From positions 240,411-304,410 of the forward strand of contig NZ_QGTJ01000006.1 of NCBI RefSeq assembly GCF_003182095.1: DNA of 64,000 nucleotides, given 5' to 3'. Position 1 is the first letter of the stretch, and each line of letters starts with the position of its first letter. This document shows positions 55,579-63,907 of this stretch, one piece after another. The notes under the pieces were generated by a model that saw only the letters and a program-made list of their open reading frames with translations, had not been told where the DNA came from and searched no databases. This stretch comes from Plasticicumulans acidivorans. Its GTDB lineage: Bacteria > Pseudomonadota > Gammaproteobacteria > Competibacterales > Competibacteraceae. A program made the translations under genes and the position numbers.

Positions 55579-57225
55579 TCAGCGTGAGGCGTCGCGCAAC
55601 TGCTCACGCAGCTTGAACTTCTGGATCTTGCCGGAGGGGGTGGCCGGCAGTGCCTCGCGCACGATCAGGCGCTCGGGGATGTATTGCAGCGCCACGCCCT
55701 GCGCTTTGAGGAAGTCGACCAGGTCTGCCAGTTCGAGTCCCTCCTGTCCCGGCTTGGGCACGACGATGGCGCAGGCGCGCTCGCCGAGACGCTCGTCGGG
55801 GTAGGCGACGATCGCCACCTGCTCGATCGCCGGGTGGCGGTAGAGCAGCGCCTCGATCTCGACCACCGGGATGTTCTCGCCGCCGCGGATGATGACGTCC
55901 TTGGAGCGGCCGCTGATGCGGATGTAGCCCTCGGCATCGATGCGGGCGAGGTCGCCGGTGTCGAACCAGTCCTCGGCGTCGGTGGCGTTGAGTGCCGCGC
56001 GCCTGAGGTAGCCGCCGAAGTTCGAGCAGGCGCGCAGCAGCAGGCGACCGCTCTCGCCGGGCGGCAGCGGCGTGCCGTCGGCATCGACGACGCGCAGCTC
56101 GACGCCGGGCAGCGGACAGCCGTCGGTGTCGACGGCGCGGCTGTCGGCGTCCTCGGGTCGCGTGGTGGTCACCGCGCCGCACTCGGTCATGCCCCAGGCG
56201 GAAATCACCTTGGCACCGAGCGCGTGCTGCGCCTGCTCGACCAGCGGCCCGGGGATCGGCGCGCCGGCGCAGAGGAAGGTGCGCAGGCTGGGCACCGTCA
56301 GGCCGCTGTCGCTGACCGCTTTGGCCAGATCGGTGAGGAACGGCGTCGAGGCCATCGTGAAGGTCACGCCGTGCTCGCGGATCAGGCCGAGCGCGGTGCG
56401 CGGCTCCCAGACGTCCTGCAGTACCACCTGCGCGCGCAGCAGGATCGGCATCATCAGCCCGTACATGAAGCCGGTCTGGTGCGCCATCGGCGAGGCCATC
56501 AGCACCACGTCACCGGCGCCCAGATGCAGCCGCTCGGCGTAGGGAATGATGTTGGCGAACAAGGTGTTGGCGGTGTGCATCACGCCCTTCGGCTCGCCGG
56601 TGGTGCCGGAGGTGTAGAGCAGCTGGGTGATGTCGTCAGCCTGCGGCCGCACGTGGCCGAGGATTGCCGCGGCATCGGCGGCCTGCTCCCACGGCGGATC
56701 GCTCAGGCACGCGGCGAAGCTGTCGTCGCCGTCGCCATCGACGATGATGACGTGCTCCAGCGCCGGCAGCTGCGCACGCAGGCCGGCATACATCCGCGGG
56801 TAGTCGAAGCCGCGGTACTGCGCCGGGATGACGACGACGCGGCTTTCGGCGTGGGCGAGCATGAAGCCGAGTTCGCGCTCGCGAAAGATCGGCATCAGCG
56901 GATTGAGCACGGCACCGAGGCGCGAGCAGGCCAGATACAGCAGCGTGAACGGCCAGCCGTTCGGCAGCTGGCAGGAGACCACGTCATCGCGGCCGACGCC
57001 GAGCCGCGCCAGGCCGACGGCGATGCGCTCGGCGAGCCGCGCCAGCTCGCGGTAGCTGAAGCTCTCGCAGCGTCCGCGCTCGGTCGATACGGCGGTCAGC
57101 GCCCGCTGCTCCGGGCACTGCGCCAGGCAGGCGTCGAGCGCGTCATTGATGGTCAGATCGTGCCACAGGCTCTGCGCACGCAGGCGCTCGCGGCGTGGCG
57201 GGATGAGGACGGCATCGAAGTGCAT
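55579..57225 (-). CDS. aliA: AliA-like cyclohexanecarboxylate-CoA ligase
   Basis: A 548-residue adenylate-forming ligase. ATG 57225 (MHFDAVLIPPRRERLRAQS) is the natural start; the open frame extends upstream over aliB. Motifs: LLYTSGTTGEPKGVMHTANT for ATP binding, SAWGMTECGAVTTTRP, TGDLARIDAEGYIRISGRSK and the catalytic Lys near the end in TPSGKIQKFKL. AliA activates cyclohexanecarboxylate to its CoA ester, the first step. A general medium-chain ligase is the alternative; context favours AliA. It lies 17 bp after aliB. Confidence 0.85.
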   Translation of the reverse strand: MHFDAVLIPPRRERLRAQSLWHDLTINDALDACLAQCPEQRALTAVSTERGRCESFSYRELARLAERIAVGLARLGVGRDDVVSCQLPNGWPFTLLYLACSRLGAVLNPLMPIFRERELGFMLAHAESRVVVIPAQYRGFDYPRMYAGLRAQLPALEHVIIVDGDGDDSFAACLSDPPWEQAADAAAILGHVRPQADDITQLLYTSGTTGEPKGVMHTANTLFANIIPYAERLHLGAGDVVLMASPMAHQTGFMYGLMMPILLRAQVVLQDVWEPRTALGLIREHGVTFTMASTPFLTDLAKAVSDSGLTVPSLRTFLCAGAPIPGPLVEQAQHALGAKVISAWGMTECGAVTTTRPEDADSRAVDTDGCPLPGVELRVVDADGTPLPPGESGRLLLRACSNFGGYLRRAALNATDAEDWFDTGDLARIDAEGYIRISGRSKDVIIRGGENIPVVEIEALLYRHPAIEQVAIVAYPDERLGERACAIVVPKPGQEGLELADLVDFLKAQGVALQYIPERLIVREALPATPSGKIQKFKLREQLRDASR

Positions 57226-57242
57226 GAGCCTTCCCTCCCCGC

Positions 57243-58394
57243 TCAGGCCGGCACGGCATCGCGGCCGGCGCGGACGCGGGCGATGATGGTCTTCATGATC
57301 TGCGCGGTGCCGTCGCCGATCTGGAAGCCGAGCACGTCGCGCAGGCGCTGTTCCAGCGGCCCGCGGTCGTAGCCGCCGTGGCCGTGCATCAGCAGGCACT
57401 GGTGGATGGTGTCGTAGGCGAGCTTCGGCGCCCACCATTTGCACATCGCCGCCTCGGCGCTGTGCGGCGCGCCGCGGTCCTTCAGCCACAACGCCTGCAG
57501 GCACAGCAGCCGCGCGGCCTCGACCTGGGTGTCGAAGTCGGCGAGCGGGTGCGACACGCCCTGGAACGCCGCCAGCGGCTTGCCGAAGGACTGCCGCTCG
57601 GCGACGTGCGCCCAGGTTTCCTCCAGCGTGACGCGGGCCACGGCGAGCACCTGCAGGCCGATCAGCGCCCGCGAGAAATCAAAGCCCTGCATCACCTGCA
57701 CGAAGCCCTTGTTCTCGGCACCGAGACGGTGGTCGACCGGCACGCGCACGTTCTCGAAGAACAGCGAGCCGCGGCCGATGGCGCGCTGGCCGTGGCAGTC
57801 GAAGCGGCTGCGGCTGATGCCCGGCAGATCGAGCGGCACCAGCACGGCGGAGACGCCGTGGGCGCCGGCCTCGACCGAGCCGGTGCGGGCGAACACCACC
57901 GCGGCATCGGCCTGGTCGGCGGCGGAGATCGAGGTCTTCTCGCCGTTGAGCACGTATTCGTCGCCGATGCGCTCCATGCGCAGGCGCAGATTGGCGGCAT
58001 CGGAGCCGCCGCGCGGCTCGGTCAGCGCGATCGCCAGCAGCGCCCGCCCCTGCGTCAGCCGCTGCAGCCACGGCCCGACCACCTCCGGCGCGCCGTGCTG
58101 GGCGAGGATCTGGCCGTTCAGCGAGGCCAGCAGGTTGATGTACGACAGGCTCAGGTCGGCGCGGGCGATCTCCTCGTGGATCACGCCGGCGGCGAGGCAG
58201 CCGAGCCCCTGGCCGCCGTACTGCTCGGGCAGCTCGGGCGCGATGAACCCCATCTCGCCCATTTCCGCCATCAGTTCACGGTCGAGCACGCGCGTCTGAT
58301 CGCGCTCCTGAAAGCCGGGCGCGACGCGGCCGCGGGCAAAACGCCGGGCGTGCTCGCCCAGCACGACGAGATCGTCGTCGAGATAAGGGTTCAT
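57243..58394 (-). CDS. aliB: AliB-like cyclohexanecarboxyl-CoA dehydrogenase
   Basis: A 383-residue acyl-CoA dehydrogenase starting at ATG 58394 (MNPYLDDDLVVLGEHARRF). Three ACAD regions are clear, including ELPEQYGGQGLGCLAAG, ALTEPRGGSDAANLRLRM for the flavin-binding strand and KTSISAADQADAAVVFA. Near the C-terminus, where general ACADs have EGT with the catalytic Glu, this protein has IGDGTAQIMK with Asp361. AliB introduces the ring double bond next to the CoA thioester. It lies 40 bp after badI and 17 bp before aliA. Confidence 0.87.
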   Translation of the reverse strand: MNPYLDDDLVVLGEHARRFARGRVAPGFQERDQTRVLDRELMAEMGEMGFIAPELPEQYGGQGLGCLAAGVIHEEIARADLSLSYINLLASLNGQILAQHGAPEVVGPWLQRLTQGRALLAIALTEPRGGSDAANLRLRMERIGDEYVLNGEKTSISAADQADAAVVFARTGSVEAGAHGVSAVLVPLDLPGISRSRFDCHGQRAIGRGSLFFENVRVPVDHRLGAENKGFVQVMQGFDFSRALIGLQVLAVARVTLEETWAHVAERQSFGKPLAAFQGVSHPLADFDTQVEAARLLCLQALWLKDRGAPHSAEAAMCKWWAPKLAYDTIHQCLLMHGHGGYDRGPLEQRLRDVLGFQIGDGTAQIMKTIIARVRAGRDAVPA

Positions 58395-58434
58395 GCGGTC
58401 TCCTCCAGTGGTCGGCTGTTGCGGGCGCCGGCTC

Positions 58435-59217
58435 TTATTTGGCGTAACGACGGAAGTCGGGCTTGCGCTTTTCCTGGAAGGCCCGCACACCCTCGCGCGA
58501 CTCTTCGGTGTCGTAGTAGAGCTTGAGCGCGTACATGCCCATGCCGGCGATGCCGCTCTGGTGTGCGGTGTCCATGTTGAAGGAGCGCTTGGCGATGGCG
58601 ATCGCCGTCGGGCTCTTCTCGGTGATCTCGTCGCACCACTTCTGCACTTCGGCATCGAGCTGCTCGGCCGGCACCACGGCGTTGACCAGCCCCATCGCCA
58701 GCGCCTCGGCCGCCGAATAGCGCCGGCACAGGTACCAGATTTCGCGGGCTTTCTTCTCACCGACGACGCGGGCGAGGAAGGCCGTGCCGTAGCCCGGATC
58801 GACCGAGCCGACCTTCGGCCCGACCTGGCCGAACTGGGCTTTTTCCGAGGCGATGGTGAAGTCGCAGATGGTGCACAGCACGTTGCCGCCGCCGACGGCG
58901 TAGCCCTGCACGCGGGCGATCACCGGCTTGGGCACGTCGCGGATGGCGTTGTGCAGTTCCTCCATCGGCAGGCCGATGGTGCCGCGGCCGTCGTACTGGC
59001 CCTCGTGCGCCGACTGGTCGCCGCCGGTGCAGAAGGCTTTGTCGCCGGCGCCGGCGAGGACGATGACGCTGATCTGGCGGTCGTAGCCGGCGCGGGTGAT
59101 GGCGTGGATCAGCTCGTCGCAGGTCTGGCCGCGGAAGGCGTTCATCTTCTGCGGGCGGTTGATGGTGATCCAGGCCGCTGCGTTGCGCACTTCATACAGG
59201 ATGTCTTCGTAGTTCAT
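58435..59217 (-). CDS. badI: BadI-like 2-ketocyclohexanecarboxyl-CoA hydrolase
   Basis: A 260-residue protein, the length given for R. palustris BadI. ATG 59217 (MNYEDILYEVRNAAAWI) has GAGG 8 bp upstream; two ATGs just before it lack spacing. The protein is of the MenB-type crotonase branch rather than ordinary hydratases: AGAGDKAFCTGGDQSAHEG and GYAVGGGNVLCTICD, then FGQVGPKVGSVDPGYGTAF. BadI opens the 2-ketocyclohexane ring to pimeloyl-CoA. It starts 11 bp after badH. Confidence 0.92.
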   Translation of the reverse strand: MNYEDILYEVRNAAAWITINRPQKMNAFRGQTCDELIHAITRAGYDRQISVIVLAGAGDKAFCTGGDQSAHEGQYDGRGTIGLPMEELHNAIRDVPKPVIARVQGYAVGGGNVLCTICDFTIASEKAQFGQVGPKVGSVDPGYGTAFLARVVGEKKAREIWYLCRRYSAAEALAMGLVNAVVPAEQLDAEVQKWCDEITEKSPTAIAIAKRSFNMDTAHQSGIAGMGMYALKLYYDTEESREGVRAFQEKRKPDFRRYAK

Positions 59218-59227
59218 CGTCATCACC

Positions 59228-59995
59228 TCAACCGTTCATCGTCAGGCCGCCGGAGACGCTCAGCACCTGTCCGGTGACATAAGTCGCGTCGTCGCTGGCG
59301 AAGAAGAGCACCGCACCCGGCAGGTCGTCGGGGCGGCCGATGCGCCCGAGCGGGATCGAGCGCTGGAAGGCTTCGAGCAGTTTTTCCGGGTTGCCGGCGC
59401 CCTGCTTGTAGTCCTCGAACAGCGCGGTCTCGGTCGGTCCGGGGCAGACCACGTTGACGGTGATGCCGTGGCGCGCGTGCTCGCGGGCGATGGTCTTGGA
59501 GAACGACACCAGCCCGCCCTTGCAGGCGGCGTACACCGCCTCGCCGGAGGAGCCGACGCGGGCGGCGTCGGAGGCGATGTTGACGATGCGCCCGCGCTTG
59601 CGTGCCGCCATGCCTGGCAGCACCGCGTGATGCATGTGCAGCGCGCCGGTCAGGTTGATGGCGATCAGCTGCTCCCACTGCGCCGGCTCGGTCTTCAGGA
59701 ACGGCCGGAACACGTCCCAGCCGGCGTTGTTGACCAGCACGTCGATCTCGCCGAGCTGAGCCTCGACCGCAGCGACGGCGGCGTTGACCGCGACGCGGTC
59801 GGTGATGTCGCAGGCGAACGCCGCGGCCTGGCCGCCGCTGTTGCGGATCTGCGCGGCGACCTGCTCGGCGGCCTCCAGCGAGCGGTCGAGTACCGCCACC
59901 CGCGCGCCTTCCTGCGCGAAGCGCCGGCAGGTCGCCCCGCCGATGCCGCCGCCGCCGCCAGTGACGACGACCGTCTTGCCTTCGAATTTCTGCAC
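59228..59995 (-). CDS. badH: BadH-like 2-hydroxycyclohexanecarboxyl-CoA dehydrogenase (SDR)
   Basis: A 255-residue short-chain dehydrogenase, the length of R. palustris BadH. The cofactor motif is TGGGGGIGGATCRRFAQEG, then NNAGWD, Ser in NIASDAARVG, Tyr-x3-Lys in VYAACKGGL and a PGPTETALFE loop. It oxidises 2-hydroxycyclohexanecarboxyl-CoA to the keto acid, followed by BadI 11 bp downstream. It is the first gene of the operon; the palindromic operator lies 66-85 bp upstream, divergent to badR. Confidence 0.9.
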   Translation of the reverse strand: MQKFEGKTVVVTGGGGGIGGATCRRFAQEGARVAVLDRSLEAAEQVAAQIRNSGGQAAAFACDITDRVAVNAAVAAVEAQLGEIDVLVNNAGWDVFRPFLKTEPAQWEQLIAINLTGALHMHHAVLPGMAARKRGRIVNIASDAARVGSSGEAVYAACKGGLVSFSKTIAREHARHGITVNVVCPGPTETALFEDYKQGAGNPEKLLEAFQRSIPLGRIGRPDDLPGAVLFFASDDATYVTGQVLSVSGGLTMNG

Positions 59996-60060
59996 GATGG
60001 TTTCTCCTTGGTGGTCCAGCCTTGCTATGGTGCTGCCGACTTGTCAGTCGGCTGCTGTAT

Positions 60061-60080
60061 TACGTAAATATATTTACCTA
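60061..60080. promoter_or_regulatory. Near-perfect 20-bp palindrome in badH/badR gap, candidate BadR operator
   Basis: TACGTAAATATATTTACCTA has a perfect 14-bp palindromic core GTAAATATATTTAC (60064-60077) and one mismatched pair in the flanks. It lies in the 134-bp divergent gap in the usual position for a MarR-family site. It is the only such palindrome seen there. Confidence 0.65.
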
Positions 60081-60129
60081 TATGTACGCGCTGCGCAAGC
60101 TGCTTCCGTGACTTTATCGTGTGAAAAAC

Positions 60130-60633
60130 ATGAAAGAATCCGCAGAAAATATCGAGATCACACGCAACGAATTGGCCAACAGGTTGTTCTTTCGACTCTA
60201 CCAATGTGCAAACATGTTGCATAAAACCGGGACGCGCGCGGTCGAGAGCGAGGGCCTGACGACGCAGCAGTGGGCGGTGCTCGGCGCGCTGTCGCAAAAC
60301 CCCGAGGGCATGAGCGTCGGCGACCTGGCGCGCTACCTGATGGTCAGCCGGCAGAACCTCTCCGGCCTGGTCAGTCGCATGGAACGCGACGGCCATCTGT
60401 GCAGCGCCCCCGATGGCCGCGACCGCCGCTCGCGGCGGGTGACGATGAGCGACTCCGGCCGCCACGTCTGGCAGGCGCTGGCGCAGCCGAAGATCCACGC
60501 CTACTACGCGCAGGCCCTCGCCGACTTCTCGATCAGCGACATGAGCCACACGCTGCACTACCTGCTGCAGCTGCTGGAGAACATGAAGCGCATCGACGCC
60601 AGTGGCGGCACCGACAGCGAAGAATCCGAATGA
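60130..60633 (+). CDS. badR: BadR-like MarR-family regulator
   Basis: A 167-residue MarR protein. ATG 60130 is used; GTG 60121 in the same frame is possible and neither has a good Shine-Dalgarno sequence. The winged helix is clear: LTTQQWAVLGALSQNPEGM, SVGDLARYLMVSRQNLSGLV and the wing DGRDRRSRRVTMSDSG. In R. palustris the MarR regulator BadR represses badHI-aliAB-badK and is relieved by a pathway CoA intermediate; the same arrangement here supports the name. A strong hairpin terminator follows its stop. Confidence 0.85.
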   Translation: MKESAENIEITRNELANRLFFRLYQCANMLHKTGTRAVESEGLTTQQWAVLGALSQNPEGMSVGDLARYLMVSRQNLSGLVSRMERDGHLCSAPDGRDRRSRRVTMSDSGRHVWQALAQPKIHAYYAQALADFSISDMSHTLHYLLQLLENMKRIDASGGTDSEESE

Positions 60634-60654
60634 GGCCGCAGCTCCTGCGCCATG

Positions 60655-60680
60655 AAAAAAGCCCCCGGGCGGGGGCTTTT
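60655..60680. terminator. Bidirectional intrinsic terminator
   Basis: A6 (60655-60660), GCCCCC (60661-60666), a GGGC loop, GGGGGC (60671-60676) and T4 (60677-60680). A-tract and T-tract on both sides let it end both badR and the convergent nitronate-monooxygenase-like gene. Confidence 0.9.
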
Positions 60681-60703
60681 GGTCGCGCGTGTACGGCGGC
60701 GGA

Positions 60704-61702
60704 TTACGAGACCGCGCGCAGCCCGTCCAGTCGCTGCAGCGCTGCCAGCGCCTCGGCCTCGAAGCGGTCGACGATGGCCGCCAGCGGCTCGATGCGGTCG
60801 GCGAAGGCGACGGACTGGCCGAGCGACAGCGCGCCGTGGCGGGTGTCGCCGGTTTCATAGGCACGGCGGCCGATGCGGCCGGCGATCAGCGGCAGCAGGC
60901 GTTGCAGATCGCCGCCGTGTTCACGCTCGATCGCCTGCACCGCGGCGGCGGTGTCATTGCTCAGCGCGCGCAGGGTGTTGCGCAGCGATTGCTGGATCAG
61001 CGTGGTGTCGGCGGCGCCGGCGGCGAGCAGGCGCTCTTTGTAGTCGCGGTGCGCCCAGATTTCCTCGGCGACCAGAAAACGCGTGCCGACGATGACGCCA
61101 TCGGCCCCGAGCGCCAGCGCGGCGAGCAGCTGCGCGCCGCTGCCGATGCCGCCGCCGATCAGCAGCGGGATGTCGATCTCGCGCGCGGCGAGGGCCGACT
61201 GCACCAGCGTGCCGATCAGCTCCAGACCGGGATGTCCGCCCGCCTCGGCACCGATCACCGCCACCGCATCGACGCCGAGCGCCTGCGCTTTGCGCGCATG
61301 ACGCAGCGTCGGCACCTTGTGCAGCACGCGCACGCCGGCACCGTGCAGCGCCGGCAGCAGCGCTTCGGGGCTGCGCCCGGAGGTTTCGACGAAGCGCACG
61401 CCCTCCTCGATCAGCAGCTCGACCAGCGCCGGCGTGCGCTCGTCGGCGACCAGCTTCGGCAGCATCGAGAGGTTGACGCCGAACGGCGCGCCGGCGGCCA
61501 GATCGTGGCAGCGGCGGATCTCGTCGCGCAGCGTTTCCAGCTCGGCGAAGCTCGCCGCGGTGATGAAGCCGATGATGCCGGCGCGCGCGGCGGCGGCGAC
61601 GTAGCGGGCATCGGCCAGCCATTGCAGGCCGCCGGCGACGATCGGCAGCCGCGTGCCGAACAGCTGCGTCACCCGGGTGGAAAACGGCCCCGGCGTGCTC
61701 AT
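60704..61702 (-). CDS. Nitronate monooxygenase / NPD-family flavoenzyme
   Basis: A 332-residue TIM-barrel flavoprotein. It opens with TRLPIVAGGLQWLADARYVAA and has the FMN-phosphate binding region GLQWLA plus AEAGGHPGLELIG and LLIGGGIGSGAQLLAAL, then ALGADGVIVGTRFLVAEE, all typical of the 2-nitropropane dioxygenase family. Members oxidise nitronates, but others are enoyl reductase-like, and beside CoA-pathway genes the physiological substrate may be different. The ATG at 61702 overlaps the stop of the preceding enoyl-CoA isomerase gene (ATGA). Confidence 0.85.
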   Translation of the reverse strand: MSTPGPFSTRVTQLFGTRLPIVAGGLQWLADARYVAAAARAGIIGFITAASFAELETLRDEIRRCHDLAAGAPFGVNLSMLPKLVADERTPALVELLIEEGVRFVETSGRSPEALLPALHGAGVRVLHKVPTLRHARKAQALGVDAVAVIGAEAGGHPGLELIGTLVQSALAAREIDIPLLIGGGIGSGAQLLAALALGADGVIVGTRFLVAEEIWAHRDYKERLLAAGAADTTLIQQSLRNTLRALSNDTAAAVQAIEREHGGDLQRLLPLIAGRIGRRAYETGDTRHGALSLGQSVAFADRIEPLAAIVDRFEAEALAALQRLDGLRAVS

Positions 61703-62481
61703 GGCTGCACGAACTGCGGCGCACGCCGCTCCCGAAAGGCCCGCAGCCCCTCGCCACAGGCCGCGCCGTATAAATGATCGAGGAAAGCCTCGCGCTCGGC
61801 GTCGAGCTGCTGCGCCAGCGAATGGCCCGGCGCGGCCGCGAGCAGTGCCTTGATCCGCCCCTGCACTTCGCTCGGGCCGCTGGCCAGACGCGCGGCGTAT
61901 GCCAGCGCGACGGCACTGGCCTCGCCCGCGGCGGTGAGGCGGTTGACCACGCCGAGCGCGTGCAGGCGCTCGGCACCGATCGGCTGGCCTTCGAGCAGCA
62001 GCTCGGCGGCCAGCGGGCGCGGCAGCAGCGCGGCGAGAAACGCCGTGCCGCCGCCGTCCGGGCTCAGGCCGATGCGCACGTAGGCCATGCTGAAGCGGGC
62101 ATCGCGCGCGGCGACGATCAGGTCGCAGGCCAGCGCCAGCGAAAAACCGGCGCCGGCGGCCGCGCCCTCGACCGCGGCGAGCACCGGCTTCGGGCAGGCG
62201 CGCAGGGCGCGCACCCAGCCGTGCAGGGCTTCGATGCCCGCCGCCGACGCCGCGCGTTCACGTTCGCGGTTGGCGCTCAGCCGCTCGATGTGACCGCCGC
62301 TGCAGAAGGTGCCGCCGGCACCGTCGAGCACCACGGCACCGAGGCTGTCATCGGCCGCGACGCGCTGCAGCGCCGCCGTGCCCTGGGCGTAGATATCCGG
62401 GTGCAGCGCGTTACGGCTCGCCGGGTCATGCAGGGTCAGCTGCAGCACGCGGCCGTGCCGCGTTTCGATCAGCGTGGGCAT
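61699..62481 (-). CDS. PaaG-like enoyl-CoA hydratase/isomerase
   Basis: A 260-residue crotonase-fold protein. It lacks the two hydratase Glu residues (GAAAGAGFSLALACD has Ser where hydratases have Glu) and has the LSPDGGGTAFL Asp like PaaG. An isomerase role is therefore more likely than hydration. FCSGGHIERLSANRE shows the oxyanion-hole region. It lies 55 bp after the CoA-transferase gene and overlaps the flavoenzyme by ATGA. Its substrate is unknown; involvement in acyl-CoA or pimeloyl-CoA beta-oxidation is a guess. Confidence 0.85.
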   Translation of the reverse strand: MPTLIETRHGRVLQLTLHDPASRNALHPDIYAQGTAALQRVAADDSLGAVVLDGAGGTFCSGGHIERLSANRERERAASAAGIEALHGWVRALRACPKPVLAAVEGAAAGAGFSLALACDLIVAARDARFSMAYVRIGLSPDGGGTAFLAALLPRPLAAELLLEGQPIGAERLHALGVVNRLTAAGEASAVALAYAARLASGPSEVQGRIKALLAAAPGHSLAQQLDAEREAFLDHLYGAACGEGLRAFRERRAPQFVQP

Positions 62482-62536
62482 GCGTGTTCCTTGTCTCTGT
62501 TTAAGTGTCGGATGCCATCTAAACCGGAAACCGGCA

Positions 62537-63760
62537 TCAGATGACGCCCTGCTCGTGCAGCGCCTGCAGGGTCGTGGCGTCGTAGCCGAGGCGTTCGCCG
62601 AGCACTTCGCTCGTGTGCTCGCCGAGCAGCGGCGGCGGGCGCTGGTAGCGCACCGGCGAGGCGGAGAATTTCATCGGGCTGCCGACCAGCGGCACCGTGC
62701 CGGCCTGCGCATGCGGCAGCTCGACCTGCATGCCGCGGGCGCGCACCTGCGGGTCGGCGAACACCTGCGCCAGATCGTTGATCGGCCCGCAGGGCACGCC
62801 GACGGCTTCCAGCGCCTCCATCCAGTCGCGGCCGTCGCGGCGGCGCAGTGCCACTTCGAGCAACGGCTGCAGCGCTTCGCGGTTGACGACGCGGTCGCGG
62901 TTGCGGGCGAAGCGCGCATCGTCGGCCAGCTCACTGCAGCCGGCCACCGTGCAGAAGCGGCGGAACTGCTCGTCATTGCCGACGGCCAGCACCAGCTGGC
63001 CATCGCGGCAGGGAAACACGCCATAGGGCACGATGTTGGCGTGGGCGTTGCCGTAGCGGTGCGGCACCCGCCCGGAGCACAGGTAGTTCGAGCCCATGTT
63101 GGCGACCAGCGCCACCTGCACGTCGAGCAGCGCCATGTCGATGTGCTGACCCTCGCCGCTGCGCTCGCGATAGGCCAGCGCGGCGAGGATGGCGATGGTG
63201 GCGTAGAGGCCGGTGGTCAAATCGGCGAAGGCGACGCCGACCTTCTGCGGGCCGCCGCCCGGCAGGTCGTCGCGCTCGCCGGTCAGGCTCATCAGCCCGC
63301 CCATCGCCTGGATGATGAAGTCGTAGCCGGCGCGCTCGCGGTACGGACCGCTCTGGCCGAAGCCGGTGATCGAGCAGTAGATCAGTCGCGGGTTGAGCTC
63401 ATGCAGGCTGGCGTAGTCGAGGCCGTACTTCGCCAGACCGCCGACTTTGTAGTTCTCCAGCAGGATGTCGGACTGCGCCGCCAGCGCGCGCACGATCGCC
63501 TGCCCCTCCGGGCGGGTGATGTCGACGGTCACCGAGCGCTTGCCGCGGTTGGCGGCGAGGTAATAGGCGGCTTCGCGGGTTTCGCCGCCGGCGCGATCGT
63601 GCAGGTACGGCGGACCCCAGCTGCGGGTGTCGTCACCGCGGCCGGGGCGTTCGATCTTGATGACTTCGGCGCCGAGGTCGGCGAGGTTCTGTGCGGCCCA
63701 CGGCCCGGCGAGCACGCGGGACAAATCGAGGACGCGAAGGTGTGACAGGGCGGCGCTCAT
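62537..63760 (-). CDS. Class III (CaiB/BaiF) CoA-transferase, gcdH-linked
   Basis: A 407-residue family III CoA-transferase, start ATG 63760 (MSAALSHLRVLDLSRVLAG). Hallmarks are GPWAAQNLADLGAEVIKIERP, YYLAANRGKRSVTVDI and the Asp nucleophile region GQHIDMALLDVQVALVANMG. Lying directly after gcdH, it is probably the glutarate/succinyl-CoA transferase type often paired with glutaryl-CoA dehydrogenase, activating glutarate. A terminator-like structure separates it from gcdH, so it may have its own promoter. Confidence 0.88.
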   Translation of the reverse strand: MSAALSHLRVLDLSRVLAGPWAAQNLADLGAEVIKIERPGRGDDTRSWGPPYLHDRAGGETREAAYYLAANRGKRSVTVDITRPEGQAIVRALAAQSDILLENYKVGGLAKYGLDYASLHELNPRLIYCSITGFGQSGPYRERAGYDFIIQAMGGLMSLTGERDDLPGGGPQKVGVAFADLTTGLYATIAILAALAYRERSGEGQHIDMALLDVQVALVANMGSNYLCSGRVPHRYGNAHANIVPYGVFPCRDGQLVLAVGNDEQFRRFCTVAGCSELADDARFARNRDRVVNREALQPLLEVALRRRDGRDWMEALEAVGVPCGPINDLAQVFADPQVRARGMQVELPHAQAGTVPLVGSPMKFSASPVRYQRPPPLLGEHTSEVLGERLGYDATTLQALHEQGVI

Positions 63761-63808
63761 CGTGCGGATGATCCCCTTGGCAGGTCGGACGGCGACAAAC
63801 ACGTGCGC

Positions 63809-63868
63809 AAAAAAAGATGGCCTGCCCACTGGAGAACGGGAGCCCGGGCCCAGGCTCCGGGGCAGGCC
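63809..63868 (-). terminator. Composite intrinsic terminator after gcdH
   Basis: On the minus strand GGCCTGCCC and GGGCAGGCC (plus coordinates 63868-63860 and 63827-63819) form a perfect 9-bp outer stem, followed by ATC and seven T (A7 at 63809-63815 on the plus strand). A nested stem GGAGCC/GGCTCC (63839-63858) lies inside. It fits termination of gcdH. Confidence 0.85.
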
Positions 63869-63907
63869 AAAGGGGGAACAGCAACAGGCCGGCTGGCGGG
63901 CGTGCGC

